Assembly: GCA_963828755.1 (NCBI GenBank)
Contig: CAWHFY010000010.1
Location: 62,001-126,000, forward strand
From: WHSW01 sp963828755
Lineage (GTDB): Bacteria; Actinomycetota; Thermoleophilia; Solirubrobacterales; 70-9
DNA length: 64,000 bases
Direction of reading: 5' to 3'
The notes beneath the pieces are model-generated. The model had not been told where the DNA came from and did no database searches. It worked only from the letters and a program-made list of their open reading frames with translations. A program made the position numbers and the translations under genes. Shown one piece after another: positions 35,261 through 43,764 of this stretch (its first letter is position 1; every line of letters starts with the position of its first letter).

Positions 35261-36160
35261 ATGCGCCGCCTCGCGACCGCGTTCGCCCTGCTCGCGCTGC
35301 TCGCCGGATGCGGGGCCGGCGACTCCGAGCAAGGGAGCTCCGATGCCCCCGGTTTCGACCCCGATCGAGCCTTCGCCGACCTGACCGCTCAGGTCGCGCT
35401 CGGGCCGCGCCCGCGGGGCTCGGCCGCGGCGGAGCGGGCCGCCCAGCTGATCGCCTCGAGCTGGCGCGAGGCTGGGCTCTCGGGGGTCGCGATCCAGCGC
35501 CCGTGGCGAAACGTGATCGCGACCGTCCCCGGCAGCCTCCCGGGCACGGTCGTCGTCGGCGCCCACTACGACACCAAGCAGGGCGTGCCGCGCTTCGTCG
35601 GCGCCAACGACGGCGCCTCCGGCGTCGCCGTACTGCTCGAGCTCGCCCGCGCGCTGCCGCCGCGCCTCGCCGGGCCCTCCGTGCAGCTGGTCGCCTTCGA
35701 CGGCGAGGAGGCCCGCGGCGAGCGCGACTTCGAGCGCGACGGCATCCGCGGGAGCCGCCAGTTCATCGACTACGCGCGCGCCGGAGGCGAGCAGGGGACG
35801 CCGCCGCTGACCTCGATCCGGGCGATGGTCCTGTTCGACATGGTCGGCGACTGCGACCTGCAGATCCCTTACGAGCAGAACTCCGACAAGGACCTCTATG
35901 CATTGTTCGCGGTCTCCGCGGCCGAGCTGTTCGGGAGCGCGGAGCCCTTTCGCTACAACACCCTCCCGGTATCCGACGACCACGTCCCGTTCCTCGACGC
36001 CGGCATCCCGGCGGTCGACTTCATCGACTTCACCTACGGCCCGGGCGCGCCGCCGGGGGAGTACTGGCACACGCCCGCCGACACGCTCGACAAGGTCTGC
36101 CCGGCGAGCCTCGAGCAGGTCGGCGAGACGGCGCTCAGGGCGATCCCGCGGATCCGCTGA
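35261..36160 (+). CDS. M28-family metallopeptidase / glutaminyl cyclase-like lipoprotein
   Basis: 299 residues. Lipobox LLALLAGCGAG makes it a likely lipoprotein. Zn ligands line up as His in VVGAHYDT, Asp in GANDGASG, Glu pair in FDGEEARG, Asp in MVGDCD and His in YWHTPADT. The FLDAGIPAVDFIDFTYG loop is typical of secreted glutaminyl-peptide cyclotransferases, so cyclase activity is as likely as peptidase activity. Leaderless start. Confidence 0.9.
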   Translation: MRRLATAFALLALLAGCGAGDSEQGSSDAPGFDPDRAFADLTAQVALGPRPRGSAAAERAAQLIASSWREAGLSGVAIQRPWRNVIATVPGSLPGTVVVGAHYDTKQGVPRFVGANDGASGVAVLLELARALPPRLAGPSVQLVAFDGEEARGERDFERDGIRGSRQFIDYARAGGEQGTPPLTSIRAMVLFDMVGDCDLQIPYEQNSDKDLYALFAVSAAELFGSAEPFRYNTLPVSDDHVPFLDAGIPAVDFIDFTYGPGAPPGEYWHTPADTLDKVCPASLEQVGETALRAIPRIR

Positions 36161-36249
36161 GTCGGCGCGAACCGTGCGGCCGCGGACCTCCCATTTCCCC
36201 TCGAAGTCGGCGCAGCGCCACACCGCATGGCGAGGGCTAGCCTTTTCGC

Positions 36250-37002
36250 GTGGAACTGCACCCGCTCGCCGCGCACTTCGATGACGTCGCCGCTGTCTAT
36301 GAGCGCGGTCGGCCGGAGTACTCGCGCGCCGCCGTCGGGGCGCTCGCGGCCGAGCTCGGGGTGCGCCCTGGGGATCGGGTGCTCGACCTCGCCGCCGGGA
36401 CGGGCAAGCTGACGCGCCGTCTGCTCGAGTTCGGCCTCGACGTCGTCGCGGTCGAGCCGCAGGAGGCGATGCGCGCGGCGCTCGCCGCCTCGATCGGCGC
36501 CGAGCGCGTCCGCGACGGGGTCGCCGAGGCGATCCCCCTCGGCGACGCCTCGGTCGACGCGGTGACCGTCGCCGATGGCTTTCACTGGTTTGATACGGCG
36601 CCGGCGCTGGCCGAGATCGCGAGGGTGCTGCGGCCGGGCGGCGTGCTCGCGATCGTCGTCTCGCTCCCGGATTGGACCGGCGCCCCGTGGGCGCACGAAC
36701 TCGGCACCCTGGTCGCCGAGAACCGGCCCGAGCACCCGTTCTTCGACGGTCCTCCGTGGCAGGACGCCGTGCGCGCGGCCGGCCGCTGGACCGAGCCGCG
36801 CGAGATCCGGGTGACGAGCATGCGCGCGGTCGACCCCGCCGGGATCCTCGACTACGTCGCCTCGATGAGCTGGGTCGCGGCCCTCCCCGAGCGCGAGCGC
36901 GAGCGGGTGATTTCGAAGGCCGCGGCGCTGATCGACTCGGGGGAGACCCCGCCCGAGCTACCGGTCCATGCGGTGATCGGGCTCGCCGAACTGCGCGGCT
37001 GA
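36250..37002 (+). CDS. Class I SAM-dependent methyltransferase
   Basis: 250 residues from GTG 36250 with TAGCCT six bases upstream. Motif I VLDLAAGTGKLTRRLLE, acidic loop VVAVEPQEAMRAAL, then DAVTVADGFHWFD and LRPGGVLAIVV. The FHWFD motif is typical of the small-molecule Methyltransf_11 branch. Substrate unknown. Confidence 0.9.
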   Translation: MELHPLAAHFDDVAAVYERGRPEYSRAAVGALAAELGVRPGDRVLDLAAGTGKLTRRLLEFGLDVVAVEPQEAMRAALAASIGAERVRDGVAEAIPLGDASVDAVTVADGFHWFDTAPALAEIARVLRPGGVLAIVVSLPDWTGAPWAHELGTLVAENRPEHPFFDGPPWQDAVRAAGRWTEPREIRVTSMRAVDPAGILDYVASMSWVAALPERERERVISKAAALIDSGETPPELPVHAVIGLAELRG

Positions 37003-37059
37003 GAGCTTCGCGGAGCCCGATTGCGGCAGGCGACCACGCCGCGCGGCTACCCTTGTCAC

Positions 37060-38031
37060 GTGGCCTCGGCAGCCAGAACCAACGCCCCGAGTCGGATCCT
37101 GCTCGCCGCCCCGCGCGGTTACTGCGCCGGCGTCGACCGGGCCGTGCAGACGGTCGAGAAGGCGCTCGACATGCACGGGCCGCCGGTCTATGTGCGCAAG
37201 GAGATCGTCCACAACAAGCACGTGGTCGAGCAGCTCGCCGAGCGCGGCGCGATCTTCGTTGAGACGGAGACCGAGGTCCCCGAGGGTGAGCTGGTGGTCT
37301 TCTCCGCCCACGGCGTCGCCCCGGCCGTTCACGCCAACGCGGCCGACCGCAGCCTTCGGACGATCGACGCGACCTGCCCGCTGGTCACCAAGGTCCACGT
37401 CGAGGCGCGCAAATTCGCCGAGCACGGCTACACGATCATCCTGATCGGCCACGAGGGCCATGAGGAGGTCGAGGGGACCACCGGCGAGGCGCCCGAGAAC
37501 ATCATCTTGGTCGAGACGATCGCCGATGTCGACGCGCTCGACCTCGCCGATCCCGAGCACGTCGCCTTCATCACCCAGACGACGCTGTCGGTCGACGAGA
37601 CCGCCGGGATCATCGCCCGCCTGCGCGAGCGCTTCCCGGCGATCACCTCGCCGAAGTCCGACGATATCTGTTACGCGACCACGAACCGCCAGATCGCGGT
37701 CAAGCAGCTCGCCCGCGAGTGTGAGCTGGTCCTCGTCATCGGGTCCACCAACTCTTCGAACTCCAACCGCCTGGTCGAGGTCGCCCGCGAGCACGGCGCC
37801 GCCTCGCACCTGATCGACAACGCCTCCCAGGTCGACGAGGCCTGGCTCGACGGCGTCGACACGGTGGGGATCACGTCCGGGGCGAGCGCGCCCGAGGAGC
37901 TGGTCGAGGCGCTGGTCGAGTTCTTCCGGGTGCGCGGTGCAAGCGACGTCTCCGAGTTGCGCGCGGTCGACGAGGACGTCCGCTTCATGCTCCCGAAGAA
38001 GATCCGCACCGAGCTCGCCGCCCGCGCCTGA
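37060..38031 (+). CDS. ispH: 4-hydroxy-3-methylbut-2-enyl diphosphate reductase (IspH)
   Basis: 323 residues. The three [4Fe-4S] Cys lie in RGYCAGVDRA, DATCPLVTK and DICYATTNRQ; conserved GHEGHEEVEG and SSNSNRLVEVA bind substrate. Last enzyme of the MEP pathway, making IPP and DMAPP. GTG 37060 is preferred because TACCCT stands six bases before it (leaderless); a TTG at 37021 would add 13 residues. Depends on Fe-S supply from the SUF genes in the window. Confidence 0.97.
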   Translation: MASAARTNAPSRILLAAPRGYCAGVDRAVQTVEKALDMHGPPVYVRKEIVHNKHVVEQLAERGAIFVETETEVPEGELVVFSAHGVAPAVHANAADRSLRTIDATCPLVTKVHVEARKFAEHGYTIILIGHEGHEEVEGTTGEAPENIILVETIADVDALDLADPEHVAFITQTTLSVDETAGIIARLRERFPAITSPKSDDICYATTNRQIAVKQLARECELVLVIGSTNSSNSNRLVEVAREHGAASHLIDNASQVDEAWLDGVDTVGITSGASAPEELVEALVEFFRVRGASDVSELRAVDEDVRFMLPKKIRTELAARA

Positions 38032-38037
38032 CCGCGA

Positions 38038-38481
38038 ATGGGCGAGCCCACGATCCAGCGAACCGGGGCGGCGCTTGCGCTGGTCGGGGTCGGGATCGCC
38101 ACGTACATCACGATCGCCGACGCCGGTGGCGGCGCGCCCGTCTGCGTCGCGGGCGGCCACGGTTGTCAGGCGGTCGCTGACAGCTCCTACGCCGACCTCG
38201 GTGGCGTTGCGGTCTCGGTGATCGGGATCGGCGGCTACATCGCCTTGCTCGCGGCGATGCTGTGGCCAGGCGACCTCGGCCGGTTCGCCGCCGCGTCACT
38301 GGCGCTGGTCGGTTTCGGCTTCAGCGTTTATCTCACCTATCTCGAGCTCGGTGTGATCGACGCGATCTGCCAGTGGTGTGTGGCGAGCGCTGTTGTGATG
38401 ACGGCGCTGTTCGCGCTCAGCGTGACCCGGTTGATCCGTTTCACCGGCGCGGAGCTCAGACCGCAGAGACGGGACGCGTAA
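38038..38481 (+). CDS. Vitamin K epoxide reductase (VKOR) family protein
   Basis: 147 residues, four TM segments. The active CxxC is ICQWCVAS in the last TM pair and the outer Cys pair lies in PVCVAGGHGCQAV. It reoxidises DsbA-type proteins with menaquinone as acceptor, which fits the DsbA gene 20 bp downstream. Starts six bases after ispH. Confidence 0.95.
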   Translation: MGEPTIQRTGAALALVGVGIATYITIADAGGGAPVCVAGGHGCQAVADSSYADLGGVAVSVIGIGGYIALLAAMLWPGDLGRFAAASLALVGFGFSVYLTYLELGVIDAICQWCVASAVVMTALFALSVTRLIRFTGAELRPQRRDA

Positions 38482-38501
38482 CCGATAGAAAGGAAGCAGG
38501 G

Positions 38502-39263
38502 ATGGCGACGAACAAGCAACGACGAGAGGAGGCGCGCGAGGAGCGACGCCGCCTCGAGGCCGAGCAGGCCGATGCGGAGCGGCGCAAGCGGCTGATCCAG
38601 TACGGGGCCGCGGCGTTCTTTACCGCCGTGGTCGTGGTCGGGGTGCTGATCGTCGTCAGCCAGTCGGGGTCGGACACGGGCGGCGACACGACGATCGAGG
38701 GCGCCGACCGCATCAACGCCGAGCTCGCCGGCCTACCTCAGGACGGGATCACCCTCGGTGACCCGAAGGCGAGCGTGACGATCACCGAGTACGGCGACCT
38801 GCAATGCCCGGTCTGCGCCGCCTTCGCCGCTCAGGTGATGCCCGATCTGATCAGCAACGAGGTCGAGCCCGGCAACGCGAGGATCGAGTTCAAGAACTTC
38901 AACATCATCGGCCCCGATTCCGAGGACGCGGCGAAAGCGGCGCTCGCGGCCTCCAAGCAGGGCCGGTATTGGCAGTTCATCGACCTCTTCTACGCCAACC
39001 AGGGGGCCGAGAATTCCGGCTACGTCACCGATGCGTTCCTCGAGGCGGTGGCCGAGGGCGCGGGGGTGGCAGATCTCGACCAGTTCAACGCCGACCGCGA
39101 CGACCCGGCCCTCGCCCAGCAGCTGGCCGCCGTCCAGGACGAGGCCGCGAGCCTCGGCCTCAACGCCACCCCATCGTTCGTGGTCGACGGCCCCGCGGGC
39201 ACGAAGACGCTGGTCGCGCCGACGCTCGACCAGCTGCAGCAGGCGATCCAGGGGGTCGGGTAG
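38502..39263 (+). CDS. DsbA-like thiol oxidoreductase, membrane anchored
   Basis: 253 residues: a charged coiled-coil N-terminus (QRREEAREERRRLEAEQADA), one TM (AAAFFTAVVVVGVLIVVSQS), then a thioredoxin fold with the catalytic DLQCPVCAAF (CPVC) and cis-Pro region NATPSFVVDG. It introduces disulfides into exported proteins, recycled by the upstream VKOR. Ribosome site AAGGAAGCAGGG. Confidence 0.95.
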   Translation: MATNKQRREEAREERRRLEAEQADAERRKRLIQYGAAAFFTAVVVVGVLIVVSQSGSDTGGDTTIEGADRINAELAGLPQDGITLGDPKASVTITEYGDLQCPVCAAFAAQVMPDLISNEVEPGNARIEFKNFNIIGPDSEDAAKAALAASKQGRYWQFIDLFYANQGAENSGYVTDAFLEAVAEGAGVADLDQFNADRDDPALAQQLAAVQDEAASLGLNATPSFVVDGPAGTKTLVAPTLDQLQQAIQGVG

Positions 39264-39281
39264 GCCGGGTACCTTGGGGTC

Positions 39282-40220
39282 ATGCACGGCCCCGGCGCCC
39301 ACCACCACACCCACGGGCTCGAGCTCGACCGCGCGGGCTCGAAGCGGGCCCTGAAGCTCGTCCTTGCGCTGACCGCGGCGTTCATGGTCGCCGAGGTCGT
39401 CGGCGGCCTGCTGGCCGACAGCCTCGCGCTGCTCGCCGACGCCGGGCACATGCTCTCCGACACGCTCTCGCTCGGGGTGGCGCTGTTCGCCGCCTGGCTC
39501 GGTGGGCGCCCGAGCGGCCCGAGCCGCACCTTCGGGTATCGCCGCGCCGAGATCCTCGCGGCGCTGTTCAACGGGATCACCCTGGTTGCGATCTCGATCT
39601 GGATCTTCATCGAGGCGGGGATGCGGTTCGGCGACCCGCCGGAGGTCGAGGCCGGCCTGATGCTCGGGGTCGCGATGGGCGGTCTCGCGGTCAACCTGAT
39701 CGCTGCCCGGATCCTGGCCGCGCACTCGGGCGAGAGCCTCAACGTCTCGGCCGCCCTACGCCACGTGATCGCCGACGTCCTCGGCTCGGTGGGGGTGATC
39801 GTCGCTGCGCTGATCATCCTCGCGAGCGGCTGGGAGTACGCGGACCCGGTGGTCAGCGTCGCGATCGGGCTCCTGATCCTTGCCAGTTCATGGTCGATCC
39901 TGCGCGACTCGACCCAAATCCTGCTCGAGGGCTCGCCGCCCGGAATGGACGTCGAGCAGATCGGCCTCGCGATGGCCGCGGTCGGCGGGGTCAACCAGGT
40001 CCACGACCTGCACGTGTGGACGATCACATCCGGCTTCCCGGCGCTCGCCGCACACGTGCTGGTCGATCGCGACACGGACTGCCACGCCACCCGCCGCGAG
40101 CTCGAGACGATGCTGCACGAGCGCTTCGGGCTCGACCACACCACGCTCCAGGTCGACCACGAGGGCGGTGAGCTGCTGCAGATCGCGACCGACGTCGAGC
40201 CGGGCGGAGCCGGGGCGTGA
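39282..40220 (+). CDS. Cation diffusion facilitator (CDF) metal exporter
   Basis: 312 residues, six TM. Metal site A: LADAGHMLSDTLSL (HxxxD) and RHVIADVLGS (HxxxD). The His-rich N-terminus (GPGAHHHTHG) and the ZT-dimer domain (VDHEGGELLQ, HVLVDRDTDCHATR) are typical of ZitB/CzcD zinc exporters. TACCTT six bases before ATG suggests a leaderless start. Zinc most likely. Confidence 0.94.
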   Translation: MHGPGAHHHTHGLELDRAGSKRALKLVLALTAAFMVAEVVGGLLADSLALLADAGHMLSDTLSLGVALFAAWLGGRPSGPSRTFGYRRAEILAALFNGITLVAISIWIFIEAGMRFGDPPEVEAGLMLGVAMGGLAVNLIAARILAAHSGESLNVSAALRHVIADVLGSVGVIVAALIILASGWEYADPVVSVAIGLLILASSWSILRDSTQILLEGSPPGMDVEQIGLAMAAVGGVNQVHDLHVWTITSGFPALAAHVLVDRDTDCHATRRELETMLHERFGLDHTTLQVDHEGGELLQIATDVEPGGAGA

Positions 40221-40277
40221 TCCCGCGCCGCGACGTGGTCGAGCGAGCGGCGTGAAGCGCAGCAGCTTGGCGGAGCT

Positions 40278-41090
40278 CTAGGGCAGCCCGGCTGAGAAGC
40301 TGACCGAGTAGAGCTCGACCCCGGGCGAGGGCTCGAGCCGCAGCCGGTGCGAGCCGTGGCGCGGGTGCTCGGCGAGCTCGAACAGCCCCGGCGCTCCGAC
40401 CTCGATCTCCCGCGACGCGCCGTCGTCGATCGCGTACTCGATGCGGCCCTCGCCGGCCACCGAGGCGTGGGCGCCGCCGGCTGCGTAGTCGAGCTCGATC
40501 GGCCCCGCCCGCCATGGCTCCGAGGCCGACCCTCCCGGAAAGACCTCGTCCGAGGGCGGGACGACCATCGCCCCGGCCGCGTCGGCGGGGCGCAGAGGCG
40601 CGAGCGTCTCGGGCGCCTCGAAGGCCGAGTCGATCGCGGCGAGCTCGGCGGCGATCGCGCGTTCGGTGGCCTCGTACTCGCCTTCGCCGAACTGGAACCA
40701 GCGCAGCGCCCCGCCCTGGCCCCACAAGAACAGCGACGGCCAGCCGCGACAGCCGTAGTCGTGCCAGACCGCGTAGGAGGAGTCGTCGCAGACCGGATGT
40801 TCGATCCCGAGGCGCCCGAGCGCCGCCGCCAGGGCGTCGGCCTCGCCGGTGAACGGGAACCGCGGCGAGTGGATCCCGAGCGTCGTCAGGCCCGCGTCGC
40901 GGTAGCGGTCCGTCCAGGCGACCGCGTACGGCAGCGCGCGAATGCTGTTCAGCTGGGCGAAGTCGAAGAAGTGGACGAGCACCGGCCCGGCCGCGGTGTG
41001 CTCGGCGAGCACCGGGGCGCGGTCGGCGTTGAGCCACCGCAGGCGCGGGGGCAGCACGGGGGCGGCGATATTGTCTCGCTGCGGGCGCAC
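40278..41090 (-). CDS. Thioredoxin-like (DipZ/TlpA-type) protein, 270 aa
   Basis: Starts at GTG 41090 or TTG 41120. Thioredoxin fold: GPVLVHFFDFAQLNSIRALP occupies the active-site helix, but the CxxC is replaced by QLNS, so redox activity is doubtful. The next elements are YRDAGLTTLGIHSPRFPFT and GWPSLFLWGQGG. A C-terminal beta domain follows as in the DipZ C-terminus. Divergent from the heme-oxygenase-fold gene. Confidence 0.8.
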   Translation of the reverse strand: MRPQRDNIAAPVLPPRLRWLNADRAPVLAEHTAAGPVLVHFFDFAQLNSIRALPYAVAWTDRYRDAGLTTLGIHSPRFPFTGEADALAAALGRLGIEHPVCDDSSYAVWHDYGCRGWPSLFLWGQGGALRWFQFGEGEYEATERAIAAELAAIDSAFEAPETLAPLRPADAAGAMVVPPSDEVFPGGSASEPWRAGPIELDYAAGGAHASVAGEGRIEYAIDDGASREIEVGAPGLFELAEHPRHGSHRLRLEPSPGVELYSVSFSAGLP

Positions 41091-41172
41091 GGCGGCGGAT
41101 CGTAGAGCGGCCGATGGCAATCGTTATGCTGGGGCTTCTCGTCGATTCAATCGTGGAGCGAAAGGGGAGAGC

Positions 41173-41784
41173 GTGGTGGACGAACGGACTTGGGAGCGGA
41201 TCGAGGGCAGCCGACAGCGCTGGGATGTGCTTCGCCACCCCTTCTACAAGCGCTGGACGGCCGGCGAGCTGAGCGCCGACGAGCTCGCCCGCTACTCCGG
41301 TCAGTACCGCCACGCCGTGGAGGCGATCGCCACCCTGAGCGCCGACGCCGCCGACGAGATCCCGCAGCACCCCGAGCTCGCCGCCCACGCGGTCGAGGAG
41401 CGTGAGCACGTGCGCCTCTGGGACGGCTTCGTCGACGCCGCCGAGGGCCGCGCCGGCGACCCGCCGACCGCGGAGACCACCGAGTGCGTCCGCGCCTGGA
41501 CCGCCGACGGCTCGACGGCTGCGAAGCTCGCTCGCCTTTACGCGATCGAGAGCGGCCAGCCGCAGATCTCACGGACTAAGCGCGAGGGCCTGCTCGAGCG
41601 CTACGGGTTCGATGACGGCGCCGGGACGGCCTACTTCCGCATCCACGAAAGCCGCGACGTCGAGCACGCGGCAGAGGTCCGAGAGCTCATCGGCGAGGTC
41701 GCGGGCGACGTGGACGCCGACGAGCTCGCCGCCGCCGCCGAGGCCGCGTTCCGGGCCAACTGGCGCCTGCTCGACGGGGTCTAG
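41173..41784 (+). CDS. Heme-oxygenase-fold diiron (TenA/PqqC/HDO-like) protein
   Basis: 203 residues from GTG 41173 behind AAAGGGGAGAG. Helical throughout. Candidate metal or substrate ligands are YRHAVEAIATL, EEREHVRLWDG and HESRDVEHA, consistent with the HDO-type Glu/His set. It could be a TenA-like, PqqC-like or CADD-like oxidase; no pathway genes nearby decide this. Followed at 13 bp by a small membrane protein gene. Confidence 0.85.
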   Translation: MVDERTWERIEGSRQRWDVLRHPFYKRWTAGELSADELARYSGQYRHAVEAIATLSADAADEIPQHPELAAHAVEEREHVRLWDGFVDAAEGRAGDPPTAETTECVRAWTADGSTAAKLARLYAIESGQPQISRTKREGLLERYGFDDGAGTAYFRIHESRDVEHAAEVRELIGEVAGDVDADELAAAAEAAFRANWRLLDGV

Positions 41785-41796
41785 GCGGGAGGACGC

Positions 41797-41949
41797 TTGC
41801 GTCGGGGCGACCGCCTGATCGGGATCGCCATCGGCATCGTGGTCGGGATCGCGATCGTCGCGGTCTTCGTCTTCGTCTTCAGCGAGGACACCGTCGACGC
41901 GCCGTCGATCAACAACGGCGCGCCGACGGAGCAGCCCACCCAGCCCTAG
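41797..41949 (+). CDS. Single-span small membrane protein, 50 aa
   Basis: TTG start with GGCGGGAGG immediately upstream. RRGDRLIGIAIGIVVGIAIV, then AVFVFVFSEDTVDAPSINNG: one TM and a short acidic outside tail. It overlaps the convergent protease gene by four bases (CTAG). Likely co-expressed with the heme-oxygenase-fold gene. Function unknown. Confidence 0.65.
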   Translation: MRRGDRLIGIAIGIVVGIAIVAVFVFVFSEDTVDAPSINNGAPTEQPTQP

Positions 41950-42779
41950 CTGCCGAGAATCGCGCCGACCAGGCTCGGCTTGAACGGCTCGGTGCCCGTG
42001 ACGAGCTCGACGCCGGTGAACGATGTGTGCGCGTGCAGGTAGTCGAGCTCGTGCCGCAGGTCGCCGACCCCGTTCGAGGCCGGCACCGGGGCGAGCTGCA
42101 GCGTGCTCAGCACACCGATCGCCTTGCCGTCCGCGCTCATGAACCCGCTACCCGAATCGCCCGGGATCCCGGGGGTGAGCGTGTAGACGGTGCGGCTCCA
42201 GCCGTCGCCCTCGCTCTGAGCGACGATGCCCTGCTTGGGGCTCAGCTTCGTGATCCCCTGCCGCAGAGAGGAGTTCCCGTAGCTGTAGACGGTGTCGCCG
42301 AGCATCGCCGCCGCCGAGCCGAGCTCGGTCGGGCCGCCCAAGCCCGGCACCGAGGGGTTGACGCTGCCGATATCGGCCGGGTCCAGCTTGACCAGCGCGA
42401 GGTCGTTGTACTGACAGGTGTCCGGATCGGTCTCGCCGCGCGCCTGCATCGTCAGCCACGAGTTGTAGACGAGCCTCCCGGGCCTGCTCGCGCCGTTGAC
42501 CTCGACCGGGGTGCCGATCGGCAGCGAGCCGCTGGTGCAGCCGTTGGTGTCGGTCTGCGCGCCGGTGCTCGAGCAGTGCGCGGCCTGCCCGATGTAGACG
42601 TTCGACCCGTCCTGGTAGACGAAGTTCGCGGTGCACTGGCCGCCGTCTGTGTAGGTCATCACGCCGGGCTTGATCGTCGCCGATCCGGCCGGCGCCCAAG
42701 CGCCGGCGACGCTCGGGGCGAGCGCGGCGAGGGCGACCAACAGCCCGGCGGTGAAGCCGAGCAGCTTGGTGCGAGTCAT
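41946..42779 (-). CDS. Secreted S1-family serine protease
   Basis: 277 residues from ATG 42779. Signal peptide LLGFTAGLLVALAALAPSVA. Trypsin-like triad: His in IGQAAHCSS, Asp in YNDLALVKL, Ser in GIPGDSGSGF. Four further Cys can pair. The preceding in-frame MKRRNQ start is possible but unsupported. Extracellular; specificity unknown. Confidence 0.88.
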   Translation of the reverse strand: MTRTKLLGFTAGLLVALAALAPSVAGAWAPAGSATIKPGVMTYTDGGQCTANFVYQDGSNVYIGQAAHCSSTGAQTDTNGCTSGSLPIGTPVEVNGASRPGRLVYNSWLTMQARGETDPDTCQYNDLALVKLDPADIGSVNPSVPGLGGPTELGSAAAMLGDTVYSYGNSSLRQGITKLSPKQGIVAQSEGDGWSRTVYTLTPGIPGDSGSGFMSADGKAIGVLSTLQLAPVPASNGVGDLRHELDYLHAHTSFTGVELVTGTEPFKPSLVGAILGS

Positions 42780-42925
42780 CGTTTGGTTCCTCCGTTTCAA
42801 TCCCCCCGGGCCCCACGCCCGGTGCGAGTTGCGCGCACCGATACCCGGCCGCGACCGATCTCAATCGGGACAACCGGAGACCATTTGAGACCAGCCTTAG
42901 GGAGCGCGGGGTAACGTTCCGCCCG

Positions 42926-43243
42926 ATGCGCACGGCGCCCGGTCGCTCACTGCTCGGAATCGGAGTCATCCTCGCGATGGCCGCGGTGTTGATCGCCGCC
43001 ATGGGCCTGCTCGGCGCGATGCCCGCCGTCCTCGCGTTCGCGCTGCTCTACTGCGGCCAGTACCCCGGGGCGAGGCGCCTCGACCGCGCGATCGAGGCCC
43101 GCCGCGCCGGCCGCCTGCGGCAACGGCCGGCCCGTGCATCTCACCGCTGCGACCCAGTCTTCGTGCTCGTCTCGCGCGGCGGGCAGCTGATCGCCAGCTC
43201 GCTCGCCAAGCGCCCACCGCCGCGGCTCCTCTTCGCAACCTGA
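42926..43243 (+). CDS. Small membrane protein, 105 aa
   Basis: Two hydrophobic segments (LLGIGVILAMAAVLIAAMGL; GAMPAVLAFALLYCGQYPG) and an Arg-rich C-terminus. TAACGT eight bases before ATG 42926 fits a leaderless start. The end of the frame is less convincing (low-complexity Arg/Pro). Function unknown. Confidence 0.6.
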   Translation: MRTAPGRSLLGIGVILAMAAVLIAAMGLLGAMPAVLAFALLYCGQYPGARRLDRAIEARRAGRLRQRPARASHRCDPVFVLVSRGGQLIASSLAKRPPPRLLFAT

Positions 43244-43302
43244 TTCGCACCTCGGCCCGAGGGCTCGTGGTGCGTTGACCACGAGATTCGAAGGAGTACG
43301 AG

Positions 43303-43756
43303 ATGCAATCGAACACAGCCAGGTTGGCGATCGCCGGGGTGGCGGTCGCGGTCGCGGTCGTCCTGTTCATCGTTCTGAGCGACAGCGGCAATGACGACTC
43401 GACCACGACGACGTCGCCGACCGCCCAGGAGACGACGACGTCGGGCTCCGGCAACAGCCGGCGGCGAGACAAACGGCGCCGGCACGACCGCCGAGGTCCC
43501 GACGATCGTGATCAGGGACGGCCAGCCGGTGGGCGGGGTCCAGGACCTGAGCTTCACCCAGGGCGACGACATCCAGTTCAAGGTCGAGTCGGACGTCGCC
43601 GACGAGGTCCATTTCCACGGCTACGACGTCGGCATGGACGTCGAGGCCGGAGGCTCGGTGACCTTTGACGTCCCGGCGACGGACGCGGGTGTGTTCGAGG
43701 TCGAGCTCGAGCAGCGGGTCGTTCCGATCGCCGAGATCACGGTCAACCCGAGCTGA
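43303..43756 (+). pseudogene. Exported cupredoxin-like protein, one frameshift
   Basis: Signal/anchor (LAIAGVAVAVAVVLFIVLSD), a Ser/Thr linker, then after a frame change near 43,460 a beta domain: TIVIRDGQPVGGVQDLSFTQ, VHFHGYDVGMDVEAGGSVTF, FEVELEQRVVPIAEITVNPS. This is the fold of EfeO/cupredoxin_1-like domains, but the Cys of a blue copper site is absent and the HFHGYD pair may bind metal alone. Length 454 nt indicates one extra base. Confidence 0.7.
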
Positions 43757-43764
43757 GCGACTTG

